Source: Rhodospirillaceae bacterium LM-1
GTDB taxonomy: Bacteria > Pseudomonadota > Alphaproteobacteria > Rhodospirillales > WMHbin7
Direction: 5' to 3'
Assembly: GCA_902725215.1 (NCBI GenBank)
Contig: CACUVI010000027.1
Span: 235,455-299,454, forward strand
DNA length: 64,000 nucleotides
The notes below the pieces were generated by a model, which saw only the letters and a program-made list of their open reading frames with translations, did no database searches and was not told the DNA's origin. The position numbers and the translations under genes are program-made. The first letter of the stretch is position 1. Each line of letters begins with the position of its first letter. Below, piece after piece: positions 16,060-26,200 of the stretch.

Positions 16060-18285
16060 ATGGAAAAGAAAATCGGCGCTTATCTCTGCTCGGGCTGCGG
16101 CATCGGTGATGCCTTGGACTTCAAGGCCCTTGAAGGCGTGGTGAGCAAGGAATTCAAGAAACCCGTCAAGTCGCACGAATGTCTGTGCGGCGATGCCGGT
16201 CTGGCCGTCATCAAGGCCGACATGGAAGCGGGCGAAGTGACGCTGCCGGTCATCGGCGCTTGCAGTCCCCGCGTCATGACCGACCGCTTCATGCTGCCCG
16301 GCATGACGCCCATTCGCGCCAATCTGCGCGAACAGGTGATCTGGAGCCATCCGGCGGGCGACGAAGACACCCAGATGCTGGCCGAAGACGTCATGCGCAT
16401 GTTCATGACGCAGGCCACCAAGGTCAACGATCCCGTGCCCTTCACCGAGGGCGACTTCTCGACCACCATTCTGGTGTTGGGCGGCGGTTACGCCGGTTTG
16501 ACGGCGGCCAAGCAGGCCGTGAAGGCCGGTCATGGCGTGATCCTGGTCGAGAAGAAGGCCGAGCTGGGCGGCAATGCCGCCAATTGGGCCAACATCGTTC
16601 CCTCGAAGCCGCCTTATCACGATCCTCAGGCAAATCCGTTGCCCGGCCTGATCGATGAAGTGAAAGCCACCTCGGCCATTCGCGTCATCACCGGCGCTAC
16701 GGTCGCCAAAACCTCGGGCATGCCGGGCAAGTTCCAGGTGGAGCTGTCGGACGGCTCCAGCCATACCGTTGGCGCCATCGTTCTGGCCACCGGTTTCCGC
16801 CCTTATGACGCCACCAAGCTTGCGCATTTGGGCTATGGCGCTTCTGCCGACATCGTCACCAATGTCGAGATGGAAGCCAAGCTGAAGGCGGGCAAGGTCG
16901 TGACCAAGGCGGGATCGTCCCCCAAGGCCGTCGCCTTCATCCAATGCGCCGGATCGCGTGACCCCAACCATCTGCCTTACTGCTCGTCGGTCTGCTGCTC
17001 GGTGTCCTTGAAGCAGGCCATTCAGTTGACCAAGGCCGATCCCGAGACCATGGTCTATGTCATCTATGAAGAGATGCGCACGCCGGGCACGACGGAAGAA
17101 TTCTACCGCGCCGCTCAGGAAGCGGGCGTCATCTTCATGAAGGGCAAGGCCACCAAGGTCGAGAATGGCTCGGGCATCACCGTCACAGTGGCCGACGAAC
17201 TGCTGCAGCAAGACGTGCCGCTGGGGCCCTTGGACATGGTGGTGCTGGCGACCGGCATGGTGCCGAATTCGACCGATCCCGACCAGCCCGCCCAGGAATA
17301 CGGCGCCGAACTGCTGAACGCCGACATCAATCCCTATCCGGCGGGCGACAGCTACAATCCGACGCCTGCCGTGCCGCCGGGCGGCCCGTTGCTCAATCTG
17401 CAATACCGCCAGGGTCCGCATCTGCCGATGCTGGCCGACGGTTTCTCGGATTCGCATTACATCTGCTTCCCCTACGAGACGCGCCGCACCGGCATTTACG
17501 CCTGCGGCCCGGTTCGCCGTCCGATGGACATGGGCGAAGTTCATGAAGACGCCATGGGAGCGGTGCTGAAATCCATCCAGGTCATCCGCAACGCGGCGCA
17601 GGGCCATGCGGTGCATCCGCGCGTGGGCGATCTTTCGTATCCGAAGATCAACCTCAACGCCTGCACCAAATGTCGCCGTTGCACGGTGGAATGCCCCTTC
17701 GGCGCCATCGACGAGAACGAAAAAGACTATCCGGTGGTCAATCCCACGCGCTGCCGCCGCTGCGGCACCTGCATGGGCGCTTGCCCGGTGCGCACCATCT
17801 CGTTCGACAATTACAGCGTCGAGATGCTGTCTTCGATGGTCAAGGCGGTGAACATCCCCGACGAGGACGAAGAGAAGCCGCGCATCCTGGTCATCGCTTG
17901 CGAGAACGACGCTTATCCGGCTTTGGATATGGCCGGCATCGCCAAGCATCAGTACTCGCCTTTCATTCGCGTGCTTCCGGTGCGCTGTCTGGGTTCGATG
18001 AGCCTGCTGCTGATCTCGGACGCCTTGTCGTCGGGTTATGACGGCGTGGTGCTGATGGGCTGCAAGCCGGGCGACGATTACCAGTGTCACTTCGTCAAGG
18101 GCAGCGCCATGGCGAAGGAGCGCTTGAGCAAGATCGCCGATACGCTGAAAAGCATGCAGTTGGAAGTCGAGCGCGTGACCATGGTGGATGCCAGCATCGC
18201 CGACGGCGCCCGCCTGCCTAAGGTGATCGACGAGCTTGTGGCCAAGATCGACGCGGTCGGTCCCAACCCGTTCAAGGGGTTCTAA
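16060..18285 (+). CDS. qmoB: QmoB: HdrA/MvhD-like iron–sulfur flavoprotein
   Basis: The 741-residue protein has, in order: an N-terminal cysteine region (CSGCGIGDALDF, HECLCGDAG); an FAD domain (LVLGGGYAGLTAAKQAV) near residue 140; the AFIQCAGSRDPNH motif; two 4Fe-4S ferredoxin motifs (CTKCRRCTVECP and CRRCGTCMGACP) about residues 537–575; and a C-terminal MvhD/HdrD-like domain (VLPVRCLGSMS, LMGCKPGDDYQC). That is the QmoB arrangement. It would work with QmoA and the HdrC/HdrB proteins encoded downstream, because a membrane-bound QmoC is absent. Confidence 0.92.
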   Translation: MEKKIGAYLCSGCGIGDALDFKALEGVVSKEFKKPVKSHECLCGDAGLAVIKADMEAGEVTLPVIGACSPRVMTDRFMLPGMTPIRANLREQVIWSHPAGDEDTQMLAEDVMRMFMTQATKVNDPVPFTEGDFSTTILVLGGGYAGLTAAKQAVKAGHGVILVEKKAELGGNAANWANIVPSKPPYHDPQANPLPGLIDEVKATSAIRVITGATVAKTSGMPGKFQVELSDGSSHTVGAIVLATGFRPYDATKLAHLGYGASADIVTNVEMEAKLKAGKVVTKAGSSPKAVAFIQCAGSRDPNHLPYCSSVCCSVSLKQAIQLTKADPETMVYVIYEEMRTPGTTEEFYRAAQEAGVIFMKGKATKVENGSGITVTVADELLQQDVPLGPLDMVVLATGMVPNSTDPDQPAQEYGAELLNADINPYPAGDSYNPTPAVPPGGPLLNLQYRQGPHLPMLADGFSDSHYICFPYETRRTGIYACGPVRRPMDMGEVHEDAMGAVLKSIQVIRNAAQGHAVHPRVGDLSYPKINLNACTKCRRCTVECPFGAIDENEKDYPVVNPTRCRRCGTCMGACPVRTISFDNYSVEMLSSMVKAVNIPDEDEEKPRILVIACENDAYPALDMAGIAKHQYSPFIRVLPVRCLGSMSLLLISDALSSGYDGVVLMGCKPGDDYQCHFVKGSAMAKERLSKIADTLKSMQLEVERVTMVDASIADGARLPKVIDELVAKIDAVGPNPFKGF

Positions 18286-18286
18286 G

Positions 18287-18901
18287 ATGAACGCTATCTC
18301 TCCTACGCCAAAGCGCGCCTACGATCTCAACTTCGCCCGCTATGTTTACGAAAACATCGACGGCGGCGAGCGTTTGCGCATGTGCATGCAGTGCGGCGCC
18401 TGTTCGGGTTCCTGCCCGATCGGCCAGCAGATGGATCATGGGCCGCGCAAATTGTTCATGATGATCCGGGCGGGCATGAAGGAAGCGGTGCTCACCTCGA
18501 ACACCATCTGGAACTGCGTGTCCTGCTACAACTGCGTGGTCCGCTGCCCCCGCAAGGTGCCCATCACCTACATCCTGCACGATCTGGCCTATCTGGCCGT
18601 TCAAGAAGGATATGAACCGGCCAAGAAGGCCGACAACGCCCGCTTCGCCAAGGCTTTCTGGTGGTCGGCGGCCAAGTATGGCCGCACCGACGAGCGCCTA
18701 GTCACCGGCATCTATTATTTCTCGTTTGGCATCGGCGAGGGCATGAAGCGCGGCATGGCCAATCAGAAGATCGCCATGAACATGATCAAGACCAAGCGCA
18801 TGCATCTGGGCATGCCGCACGCCATCAAGGCGAAGGACGAACTTCAGAAGATCCTGGCCAAGGCCACGGAAATTCAGGCACGCCATGGGAAAGGGGCCTA
18901 A
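18287..18901 (+). CDS. hdrC: HdrC-like 4Fe-4S protein of the Qmo/Hdr module
   Basis: The 204-residue protein has two 4Fe-4S motifs, CMQCGACSGSCP and CVSCYNCVVRCP, at about residues 31–85. It otherwise resembles HeterodiSulfide reductase subunit C and the soluble part of QmoC; no cytochrome b-like membrane segments are present. The ATG is one base after the qmoB stop. HdrC normally pairs with HdrB, encoded next, to receive electrons from the flavoprotein. The QmoAB–HdrCB arrangement, in place of QmoABC, is known from some Gram-positive sulfate reducers and some sulfur oxidisers. Confidence 0.9.
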   Translation: MNAISPTPKRAYDLNFARYVYENIDGGERLRMCMQCGACSGSCPIGQQMDHGPRKLFMMIRAGMKEAVLTSNTIWNCVSCYNCVVRCPRKVPITYILHDLAYLAVQEGYEPAKKADNARFAKAFWWSAAKYGRTDERLVTGIYYFSFGIGEGMKRGMANQKIAMNMIKTKRMHLGMPHAIKAKDELQKILAKATEIQARHGKGA

Positions 18902-18904
18902 GAG

Positions 18905-19798
18905 ATGACCCGCACGCTGACTTATTATCCCGGTTGCAGCTCGCAGGCCTCGGCCGTTCATCTGGACAAATCGCTTCGCGCCATCATGGGGCCGCTGGGC
19001 GTCGCCCTGCGCGACATCGACGACTGGAACTGCTGCGGCGCTTCGGTCGGCCATATCGAGGGCGGCCATCTGGCCAATTCGGCGCTGTCGGCCCGCAATC
19101 TGGCCAATGCCAAGTCGGCTGGACCCGAGGACGTGGTGACGCCCTGTGCGGCCTGTTATCTCAACACCCATTACGTCAATGAATCGATCCGCGGCTCCGA
19201 GCAGCTCAAGGGCGAGTTGAACGAAGCCTTGGGCGTGGTCGGCAAAAGCTATGACGGCAGTCTGCATGTTCGCCATATTTGCGAAATGTTGGTCACCGAC
19301 ATCGGCATGGACGCCGTTAAGGCTCAGGTCAAGAAGCCGCTGACCGGCTTGAAAGTGGCGGGCTATGTCGGCTGCCAGACGGTGCGTCCCTTCGCCAACA
19401 CCGAACGCGCCAACAAGTTCGACAGCTATGACGATCCCACCTTCCTGGATGACTTCACCAAGGCCTGCGGGGCCGAGGCGTTGGACTTCAAGATGCGCAC
19501 CCATTGCTGCGGCGGTTCGGTGTCGGTGATGAGTCCCGACAAGGGCCTGCATCTGATCAAGGAACTGCTCGACGAAGTGCAGAAGCTGGGCGCCGACGTG
19601 ATCTCCACGCCATGCCCGCTGTGCCAGACCAATGTCGAAATGTACCAGCCCGAAATCAACAAGCGATTCGGCACCAACTTTAACATTCCCGTGGTCTTCT
19701 ATAGCCAGTTGATGGCGGTGGCTTTCGGCCTCGATCCCGTGAAAGATGCGGGACTCGATCAAAATATTATCAAGTCGGACAAGCTACTTAGCAAATAG
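18905..19798 (+). CDS. hdrB: HdrB-like CCG-domain protein
   Basis: The 297-residue protein holds two cysteine-rich CCG domains. The first has YYPGCSSQASA, DWNCCGASVGH and TPCAACYLN; the second has YVGCQTVRP, THCCGGSVSV and TPCPLCQTN. In HdrB these bind the non-cubane 4Fe-4S clusters that act on a disulfide. It starts three bases after hdrC and closes the sat–qmoA–qmoB–hdrC–hdrB unit. Its natural disulfide or quinone-side partner in this organism is not evident from the window. Confidence 0.92.
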   Translation: MTRTLTYYPGCSSQASAVHLDKSLRAIMGPLGVALRDIDDWNCCGASVGHIEGGHLANSALSARNLANAKSAGPEDVVTPCAACYLNTHYVNESIRGSEQLKGELNEALGVVGKSYDGSLHVRHICEMLVTDIGMDAVKAQVKKPLTGLKVAGYVGCQTVRPFANTERANKFDSYDDPTFLDDFTKACGAEALDFKMRTHCCGGSVSVMSPDKGLHLIKELLDEVQKLGADVISTPCPLCQTNVEMYQPEINKRFGTNFNIPVVFYSQLMAVAFGLDPVKDAGLDQNIIKSDKLLSK

Positions 19799-19887
19799 CG
19801 GTCATGGGGGTGTCACGCCCCCGTCATCCGCCCGCAACAGTGGAGCGGATGAAGCGATAAGGTAACTTTAAATTAACGCTTGTGTTT

Positions 19888-19926
19888 GGCAACCTCGCTT
19901 CGGGTTCAGACCTGAAGGAGGTTGCC
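19888..19926 (+). promoter_or_regulatory. Long hairpin that buries the ribosome site of the hemerythrin gene
   Basis: The left arm (19888–19905) and right arm (19910–19926) pair over 17 bp with one bulged G and one G·T wobble, around a four-base loop TCAG. The outer helix is GGCAACCTC against GAGGTTGCC. The right arm contains the AAGGAGG Shine–Dalgarno and ends one base before the ATG at 19927. In the folded state the gene should be translated poorly. Confidence 0.65.
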
Positions 19927-20433
19927 ATGACGCATCTTTCCAGACACAGCTACAGCAGCAGCTACAGTTCAGCCGGGCGACGCGTTGCCGACTGGAGTCC
20001 GTCGGAGCACAGCGTTGGCCTCGATCCGTTGGATCACGACCATAATCTGATCTTCATCGCGCTGGGCACGTTGGAAAACGAATTGAAGTTCCTGCGCCGT
20101 GGCCCCACGCTGCACAAGACGGTCAAATTCCTTAGTCATCTGACCGAGCGGCACTTCGCCAGGGAAGAACATCTGATGGAGCGCCTGAGCTATCCCAAGG
20201 CCAGGGAGCATCGCGAGCAGCACGGCCTGCTGACGGCCTGGATGGAAGCCGTTCTGCCCAGCCTGGGCGAGATGCGCAGGCCCAGTTACGACGATGCCGT
20301 GGTGGCCTATCTGGCCGATTGGTGGAGCTTGCACAACGAGCGCCATGACAAGCATTACGGCCAGTTTGCCCTGGAACGGCCGCATGAAACCGGCAATATC
20401 CTGAAATTGATGGAATATTCATCTGCCGCCTGA
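19927..20433 (+). CDS. Hemerythrin-like protein 1
   Basis: The 168-residue protein has the bacteriohemerythrin four-helix pattern: LDPLDHDHNLIF with the first His ligands, LTERHFAREEHLMERLSYP (HxxxE), EHREQHGLL and HNERHDKHY. This would build a non-haem di-iron centre that binds O2. It has a Ser/Tyr-rich N-terminal stretch (RHSYSSSYSSAGR). Hemerythrins sense, carry or buffer oxygen in microaerobic bacteria. It is followed by a second hemerythrin gene after about 100 bases, and the translation start is inside a strong hairpin. Confidence 0.88.
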   Translation: MTHLSRHSYSSSYSSAGRRVADWSPSEHSVGLDPLDHDHNLIFIALGTLENELKFLRRGPTLHKTVKFLSHLTERHFAREEHLMERLSYPKAREHREQHGLLTAWMEAVLPSLGEMRRPSYDDAVVAYLADWWSLHNERHDKHYGQFALERPHETGNILKLMEYSSAA

Positions 20434-20536
20434 ATGAAATGCCGGAAAATCGACTTTTGGCGGCTTGAATTGATCTGGATCGTTGCGGCGCCCTCTCTTT
20501 TCTTCCTAGAGTTGTTCCAGGCCAAAGGAGGGGAAG

Positions 20537-21073
20537 ATGGCCTTGCCGCATCAAGGATTGCTTGCCCCCGCCAGAAGTGGCGGGATCACCCGCCTTGCCC
20601 CCCGTTTTGCCGGGGCAAGCGTCGGGCTGTCGGCACTCGACCTCGACCACCGAATCTTGCACGTGGCGCTTGGCATCCTCGAGAACGAGATTTCCTATGC
20701 CGCGAGGGGCGAAACGCTGGGCAGGACTATCGGCTTTCTGATTCATTTCACAGACGAGCATTTCGGCCGTGAAGAGCGGCTGATGGAAGAAATCTGTTTC
20801 GATGGATTGGCGGCTCACAAGCAAAGCCACGACATCATGCGCGCCTGGATGGAGGCGTCGCTGCCGGAAATCGGCGAGAGGCGCAACGCGCATTACGACG
20901 ACGATGCCCTGGCCTATCTTTACGACTGGTGGGAAGAACATTCCATCAGGGAAGACAAAGGCTATGCCGACTTCATATTCCATCGTCTGGATGAAGCGAA
21001 GCGGATCGTCGATTCCCTGCCGCGCGCCGACTTGCCCAGTTTTCTTGCCTCCTCGGCGATATCCGGCTTCTAA
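20537..21073 (+). CDS. Hemerythrin-like protein 2
   Basis: The 178-residue protein is related to the preceding one: LDLDHRILHVAL, FTDEHFGREERLMEEI (HxxxE), AHKQSHDIM and EHSIREDKGYADF. The last helix has fewer His than usual, so the iron site may differ. The ATG follows AAAGGAGGGGAAG, a strong ribosome site that is not enclosed in an obvious hairpin, unlike its neighbour. The C-terminus extends about 25 residues past the fold. Confidence 0.82.
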   Translation: MALPHQGLLAPARSGGITRLAPRFAGASVGLSALDLDHRILHVALGILENEISYAARGETLGRTIGFLIHFTDEHFGREERLMEEICFDGLAAHKQSHDIMRAWMEASLPEIGERRNAHYDDDALAYLYDWWEEHSIREDKGYADFIFHRLDEAKRIVDSLPRADLPSFLASSAISGF

Positions 21074-21093
21074 CCTTCTTCCGCTCTATCTTC

Positions 21094-22119
21094 TCACTGG
21101 AAGGGCGGGGCATACATCAGCCCGCCTCTGGTCCATAAATCGTTCATGCCGCGCTCCAGGCCGATGGAACTGGCGCTTCCCAGGTGACGCTCGAAACTTT
21201 CGCCGTAATTGCCGGTCTGGCGGATGATTTCGAAGGCCCAGCTTTCGTTCAATCCCAGCGCCTTTCCAAGGCCAGGATCGATGCCCAAAAATCGCCGCAC
21301 GGCGCTTTGCGGCGACTTTTTCATTTCCAAAACATTGGCCTTGGCGATTCCAAGTTCCTCGGCGGCGATCTGCGCCAGCAATGTCCATTTGACGATCTTG
21401 TACCAGCCTTCATCGCCTTTGCGCACCAGCGGTCCCAAGGGCTCCTTGGAAAGCCGTTCGCGAAACAGCACATGCTCGTCGGGGTCGGGCAATTGCGTCT
21501 GGCGCAAAATGGCCAATTGCGTGTAGTCGGTGGTCATGGCGTCGCACCGTTTTTCCTGATAGGCCTTCAGCATCTCTTGGGCGTTGGCGACCGTCACTTT
21601 GTGATAGGGAACGCGCAGGCTTTGCATGAAGTCTTCAAGATTGCGTTCCGACGTGCTGGCGGGCTGAACGCAGACAGACACATTGTTCAGACTGCGGATG
21701 TTGGAAGCTCCCAACTGGCGGCGCGCCAGAATGCCCTGGCCGTCATAGTAATTGATGCCGACGAAGGAAAATCCGGCGTCGGTGTCCCGCGTTAGCGTTT
21801 GGGTCAGGTTGCGGGCCAGAAGATCGACCTTGCCTTCGCGCAGCATCTCTAGTCCATCCTTGACCGAAACCGGAAAGAATTCGACCTTGGTGGCATCCGA
21901 AAGGACGGCAGCGGCCACAGCGCGACAGAAGTCGGCGTTCAGCCCATTCCATTTTCCATTGGCGTCCTTGGCGGCAAAGCCCTGAATGCCGGTATGGACG
22001 CCGCAACGCACATGGCCCCGGCCAATCACCTCATCCATGACCGTGGCCCAAGAAAGGGTCGGCAATGCCAGCAGAACGGCGGCGGCCAGAATGGCGAAAC
22101 GCAATCGGTAGCGGGTCAT
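21094..22119 (-). CDS. Periplasmic amino-acid-type substrate-binding protein
   Basis: The 341-residue protein has a signal peptide (FAILAAAVLLALPTLSWA) and the family-3 solute-binding fold of the general amino-acid type (AapJ-like): RGHVRCGVHTGIQGFA, GLNADFCRAVAAAVL, ARNLTQTLTRD. No permease or ATPase genes are adjacent. Its ATG (22119) shares one base with the stop of the HD-GYP response regulator gene (TGATG), so it is translationally coupled to signalling genes and could be a ligand sensor rather than a transporter part. Confidence 0.88.
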   Translation of the reverse strand: MTRYRLRFAILAAAVLLALPTLSWATVMDEVIGRGHVRCGVHTGIQGFAAKDANGKWNGLNADFCRAVAAAVLSDATKVEFFPVSVKDGLEMLREGKVDLLARNLTQTLTRDTDAGFSFVGINYYDGQGILARRQLGASNIRSLNNVSVCVQPASTSERNLEDFMQSLRVPYHKVTVANAQEMLKAYQEKRCDAMTTDYTQLAILRQTQLPDPDEHVLFRERLSKEPLGPLVRKGDEGWYKIVKWTLLAQIAAEELGIAKANVLEMKKSPQSAVRRFLGIDPGLGKALGLNESWAFEIIRQTGNYGESFERHLGSASSIGLERGMNDLWTRGGLMYAPPFQ

Positions 22120-23219
22120 CAATGATCCTCGTCGCTGAAGGTTTGCGCGATGGCCTTTACATCGTCTGCGATAGCCAAGAAGGCGTCGGCAGCATCGGGG
22201 TCGAAATGGCGCCCCTTGCCTTCTTGAATGATGGCGATCGACTTGTCGTGGCTGAAGGCGGGTTTGTAGGCGCGTTTGGAGATCAGGGCGTCATAGACGT
22301 CGGCCAACGCCATCAGGCGGGCCGCGAGCGGAATGTCTTCGCCCGCCAACCCCATCGGATAGCCGGTGCCGTCCCATTTCTCGTGGTGCGACAAAGCGAT
22401 GTCGCGCGCCAAGGCCAGAAAGGAATTGGCTTTGTCCAATTTGCTTTCCGCCGCCAGAATGGCGTCGCGTCCGATCAGGGTGTGACGCTTCATCAGCTCG
22501 AACTCATCCTTGTCGAGAGGTCCCGGCTTCAACAAGATGGAATCTGGAATGCCGACCTTGCCGATATCGTGCAACGGCGCGGATTTGTAAAGAAGGTCGA
22601 TGGCGTCGGCATCCAGATGCGTTGCATAGCTGGGGTTCGAACTTAGCTTCTGGGCCAGGACCCTGATGAAATTCTGAGTGCGCCGGATGTGGTTGCCGGT
22701 TTCGTTGTCCCTGGTTTCGGCAAGGCTGGCCATGGCCAGGATGGTGGCGTCACGCACTTGCGCCAGTTCATGCGTGCGCTCCGCCACCTTGCGTTCCAAC
22801 AGGGCGTTCTGATTTCTCAATAGCGCCTTGGCTTCTTGAAGCATCAGGTGATTGCGGATTCTGGATTCCACGATGGGCGGGCTGAAGGGCTTGGTGATAT
22901 AGTCCACCGCTCCCAGCGCGAAGCCCAGCGCTTCGTCCTGCTCTTCCGTTTTGGCGGTCAGGAACACAATGGGGATGTCGCGCGTGTCGGGATTCGCCTT
23001 CAACGATTGGCAGATGTCATAGCCGTCCATGTCGGGCAGGATGATGTCCAGCAGCACCAGATTGGGTTTTGGCTCCAGCAAGGCCAGCTCTAGCGCTTTC
23101 TTGCCGGTGGTGGCGATGCGCGTGCGCCAATAGGGTTTCGCCACTTCGTTGATGATCGAGATGTTGGCGGGTGAATCGTCCACGATCAGGATCAAGGGAA
23201 GATTTGACATTTCGTTCAT
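22119..23219 (-). CDS. Response regulator with HD-GYP domain (cyclic-di-GMP phosphodiesterase type)
   Basis: The 366-residue protein has a receiver domain at residues 8–125 ([26 protein letters not shown] with the phosphoacceptor Asp, ITKPF). A linker coiled coil and an HD-GYP domain follow ([13 protein letters not shown] and [14 protein letters not shown]). It should degrade cyclic-di-GMP on phosphorylation. The preferred ATG at 23219 overlaps the kinase stop by four bases (ATGA); in-frame ATGs at 23228 and 23210 are alternatives. The kinase just upstream is the probable phosphodonor. Confidence 0.9.
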   Translation of the reverse strand: MNEMSNLPLILIVDDSPANISIINEVAKPYWRTRIATTGKKALELALLEPKPNLVLLDIILPDMDGYDICQSLKANPDTRDIPIVFLTAKTEEQDEALGFALGAVDYITKPFSPPIVESRIRNHLMLQEAKALLRNQNALLERKVAERTHELAQVRDATILAMASLAETRDNETGNHIRRTQNFIRVLAQKLSSNPSYATHLDADAIDLLYKSAPLHDIGKVGIPDSILLKPGPLDKDEFELMKRHTLIGRDAILAAESKLDKANSFLALARDIALSHHEKWDGTGYPMGLAGEDIPLAARLMALADVYDALISKRAYKPAFSHDKSIAIIQEGKGRHFDPDAADAFLAIADDVKAIAQTFSDEDH

Positions 23220-26200
23220 GCCGAGCATCCGGATGATGGGTCGAGCGCCGTCGAAAGAACGGCCAGTTGTTCCGCCGCCTCGTCGAAGGCGAAACGTTCG
23301 ATCAAACGGCCCAGGCGGGCCGAAGGGGCCTTGCCGCCTTCCAGGGAAAGATCAGCCTCGATCTCCTTGAAAAGTTCGAGCGCCTCGCCATCGTAGGCGG
23401 CCAGATGGCGCGAAAGAATATCGATCTTCGGACGGAGCGTTTTCAATCGCCCAGCATCCTTTGGGCCAGGTTCAGAAGGCAGAAGGGTGTCTTCGCTCTC
23501 TCCAGGATCAACCCCCAATGAATTCGCGATTGCCTGCATCGCTTCGTCGAGGAGAGCGAACTCGCCCTTGGCAAAGTCCATATTCCGTTCTTGAAGCGAT
23601 TTTTCCAGGCTCATCGACAATTCTTGAACGCGCATCGCCCCTAGATTGGCGGCGACGCCCTTTAGCGTATGGGCTTGACGTTCCGCTTCCTTGTGATCGC
23701 CCTCGTCAATCAAGCGGCGTAGAAGCGGTCCCGTGCTGCGGTAGTCGGTCACGAAATCGGCCAGCAGGCGGCGAAGCAAATCGTTGTTGCCGTTCAGGCG
23801 GCGAAGCGCGCCCGCCATGTCGATGCCGGGCAGGGCGCCATCTTGGGGCGGAACTGCTGGCGTCTCGCTGGCCGAAGGTTCAGGCGCAACCATTGGCCGG
23901 GCTGGGTTCAGCCTGGGGGCGATCCAGGTTCTGATCGCCGCCAACAGGCGTTCCGGCTCGACCGGCTTGGCGACGTGATCGTTCATTCCAGCCTCCAACA
24001 CTTTGCGTCTTTCTTCCATGGTGGCGTGGGCCGTCATGGCGATGATGGGCATGCCGTCCAATCGCGAATCTGCGCGCAGGTGTCTAGTGGTTTCGATGCC
24101 ATCCATGCCGGGCATCTGCAAATCCATCAGCACTCCGTCGAAGCGGCGCATATCCTTTTGCGACAAGCGGCCAAGGGCCTGGGCGCCGGTTGCCGCCACT
24201 TCCGACGTGATTCCGAAACTATCCAGCAAGCCTTGCGCCACCTGCTGGTTGATTGGATTGTCTTCGACAATGAGCAGGTGGGCGCCCATGACATCCTGAA
24301 GGGATTCTTGCTCGCGAGGTTGGCGCAATTGGCCGCTCTGGCCCTTGATCTCGGCCAGAAGATGGATCAGCCGGGTGGCGGTCAGCGGTTTCGTGGCGAA
24401 GGCGTCGGCAATGGAATTCGCCGGAAGATCGGCTCCGAACGAGGACAATAGGCCGATCCCCGGACGTTCTTTGCGCGGCTTTGAGAAATAGTTTCCGAAC
24501 TGGTTGGCCATGTCGGCATCGATCAGAATGACGTCGAAACCAAAGCCGTTCTTGTTTGCCGCCTCCAGCATGTCTTGCGCCATGCCGGGGCTGTCGGCGA
24601 CCTCGACCGCGATCTCAAGTCCAGCCGCAAGTTGCGTCAAGACGCGCCGCTCGATGGGATGTTCGGCGACGATCAAAACGGGTCCCATCTTGGGCAGGCC
24701 CAGGGGCGGCTCGTTGGTCAGAACGCCCATGCGGACCCTGACATGAAAATCGGATCCCTTGTCGGGCTGGCTGGACACTATGATTTCTCCGTCCATCAGC
24801 TCGACCAGACGGCGGCTGATGGCCAGCCCCAGGCCGGTGCCGCCATATTTGCGTGTCGTCGAGCCATCGGCCTGCACGAAGGCCTGAAACAGCTTGGCTT
24901 GCTGTTCTTGCGTCATTCCGATGCCGGTGTCGCGCACATGAATGTGAAGGTCTATGTCGTTCGACGAGAATTTTCCGGCGGCGAGCGCCAGTTCGATATC
25001 GCCCTTCTCGGTGAACTTGACGGCATTGTTGACCAGATTGATCAGGACCTGGCTAAGGCGCAGGGAATCGCCGATCAACTGGCGCGGCACGCCGGGATCG
25101 ACGTCCAGGGTCAGGGTTAGCCCTTTTTCGTGGGCGCGGTGTCCGACCATGGTGCATACGGTATCCAAAACGTGATCGAGATCGAAAGGCACCGCTTCGA
25201 CATCCATTTTGCCCGCCTCGATCTTCGAGAAATCCAGGATGTCGTTCAGAATGCCCAACAAGGTTCTGGCCGAATTTTCGATCTTGATCGTGTAGTCATG
25301 CTGGCGCGAGCTTAGGCTTGTTTTCAAAAGAAGATGGGTCATGCCCATCACCGCGTTCATCGGCGTGCGAATTTCGTGGCTCATATTGGCCAGGAAGTCG
25401 CTTTTCAGGCGGTTGGCTTCCTCGGCCTGCTCGCGGGCCAGTCGCAGTTTGCCCTCGTTCTCTTCAAGCGCCTTTCTAGCCGCAATCTGGTCGGACACGT
25501 CGATGGCGACCAGAACAAGCCCTTGCGGGGTAATGGCTGAACGGTTGATGCGCAAAGTTCGTTTGCCGCCCGGCGTTACGTACCACGAGCGCGTTTCGTT
25601 GGGGCCGTCATGGAAGAAGGAATTCAGGCGCGCCTCGGCCAGTTGCTTGGGATCGCCAGGCCCGTAATCTCCTCGTTCGGCCAGAAAATTCAGGATCGTC
25701 GCCAGGGGCATGCCCTCGCTGATCATCTGGGGGGGCAGATCGAACAGTTCGAGGAAACTTTCGTTGTAGAAGGTCAGGTTCAGATCGGAATCAACCTGAT
25801 AGATGGCGCCCGGCACGGCCTCCATCACCAGTTGGGTCTGCACGGTCTTGTCGGCTAGGCGCGCCTCGGCCTCGACCTGGGGCGTCACGTCGAGGGCTAC
25901 GTAAACCGTTCCTTGTTCGTTGGTCTGCGAGCGGGTGATTTTCAAGAAGCGTTTGCCGCCCACCAGCAAGGTGGAGGTGGCTGGAAGATTTCCTTGCGGC
26001 GAATAGAAGCCCTTGAAACTTGCCTGCGCCAGTTCGACCGGATCGCCCTGGCCGTAGTCGCCGCGCGCGGCCAGATAGCGCAGATGATGGATGATCGGCT
26101 CGCCCGAGCGCAGCAGATCGGGTGGAAATTCGAACAGTTCGGCAAAACGCGCATTGTGGAAAACAAGACGGTGGCGTTGATCGACCATGAACACCGCGCC

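Noticed and set aside
14782-18090. Minus-strand open frame of 1102 codons
   Set aside because: It mirrors sat-end, qmoA and qmoB in the complementary frame and has low-complexity His/Gly/Arg composition; the plus-strand genes have clear motifs and ribosome sites.
19806-19822. GC-rich hairpin GGGGG…CCCCC after hdrB as a terminator
   Set aside because: The stem is only five pairs with a seven-base loop and no T tract follows. It may slow RNA polymerase but cannot be called a terminator.
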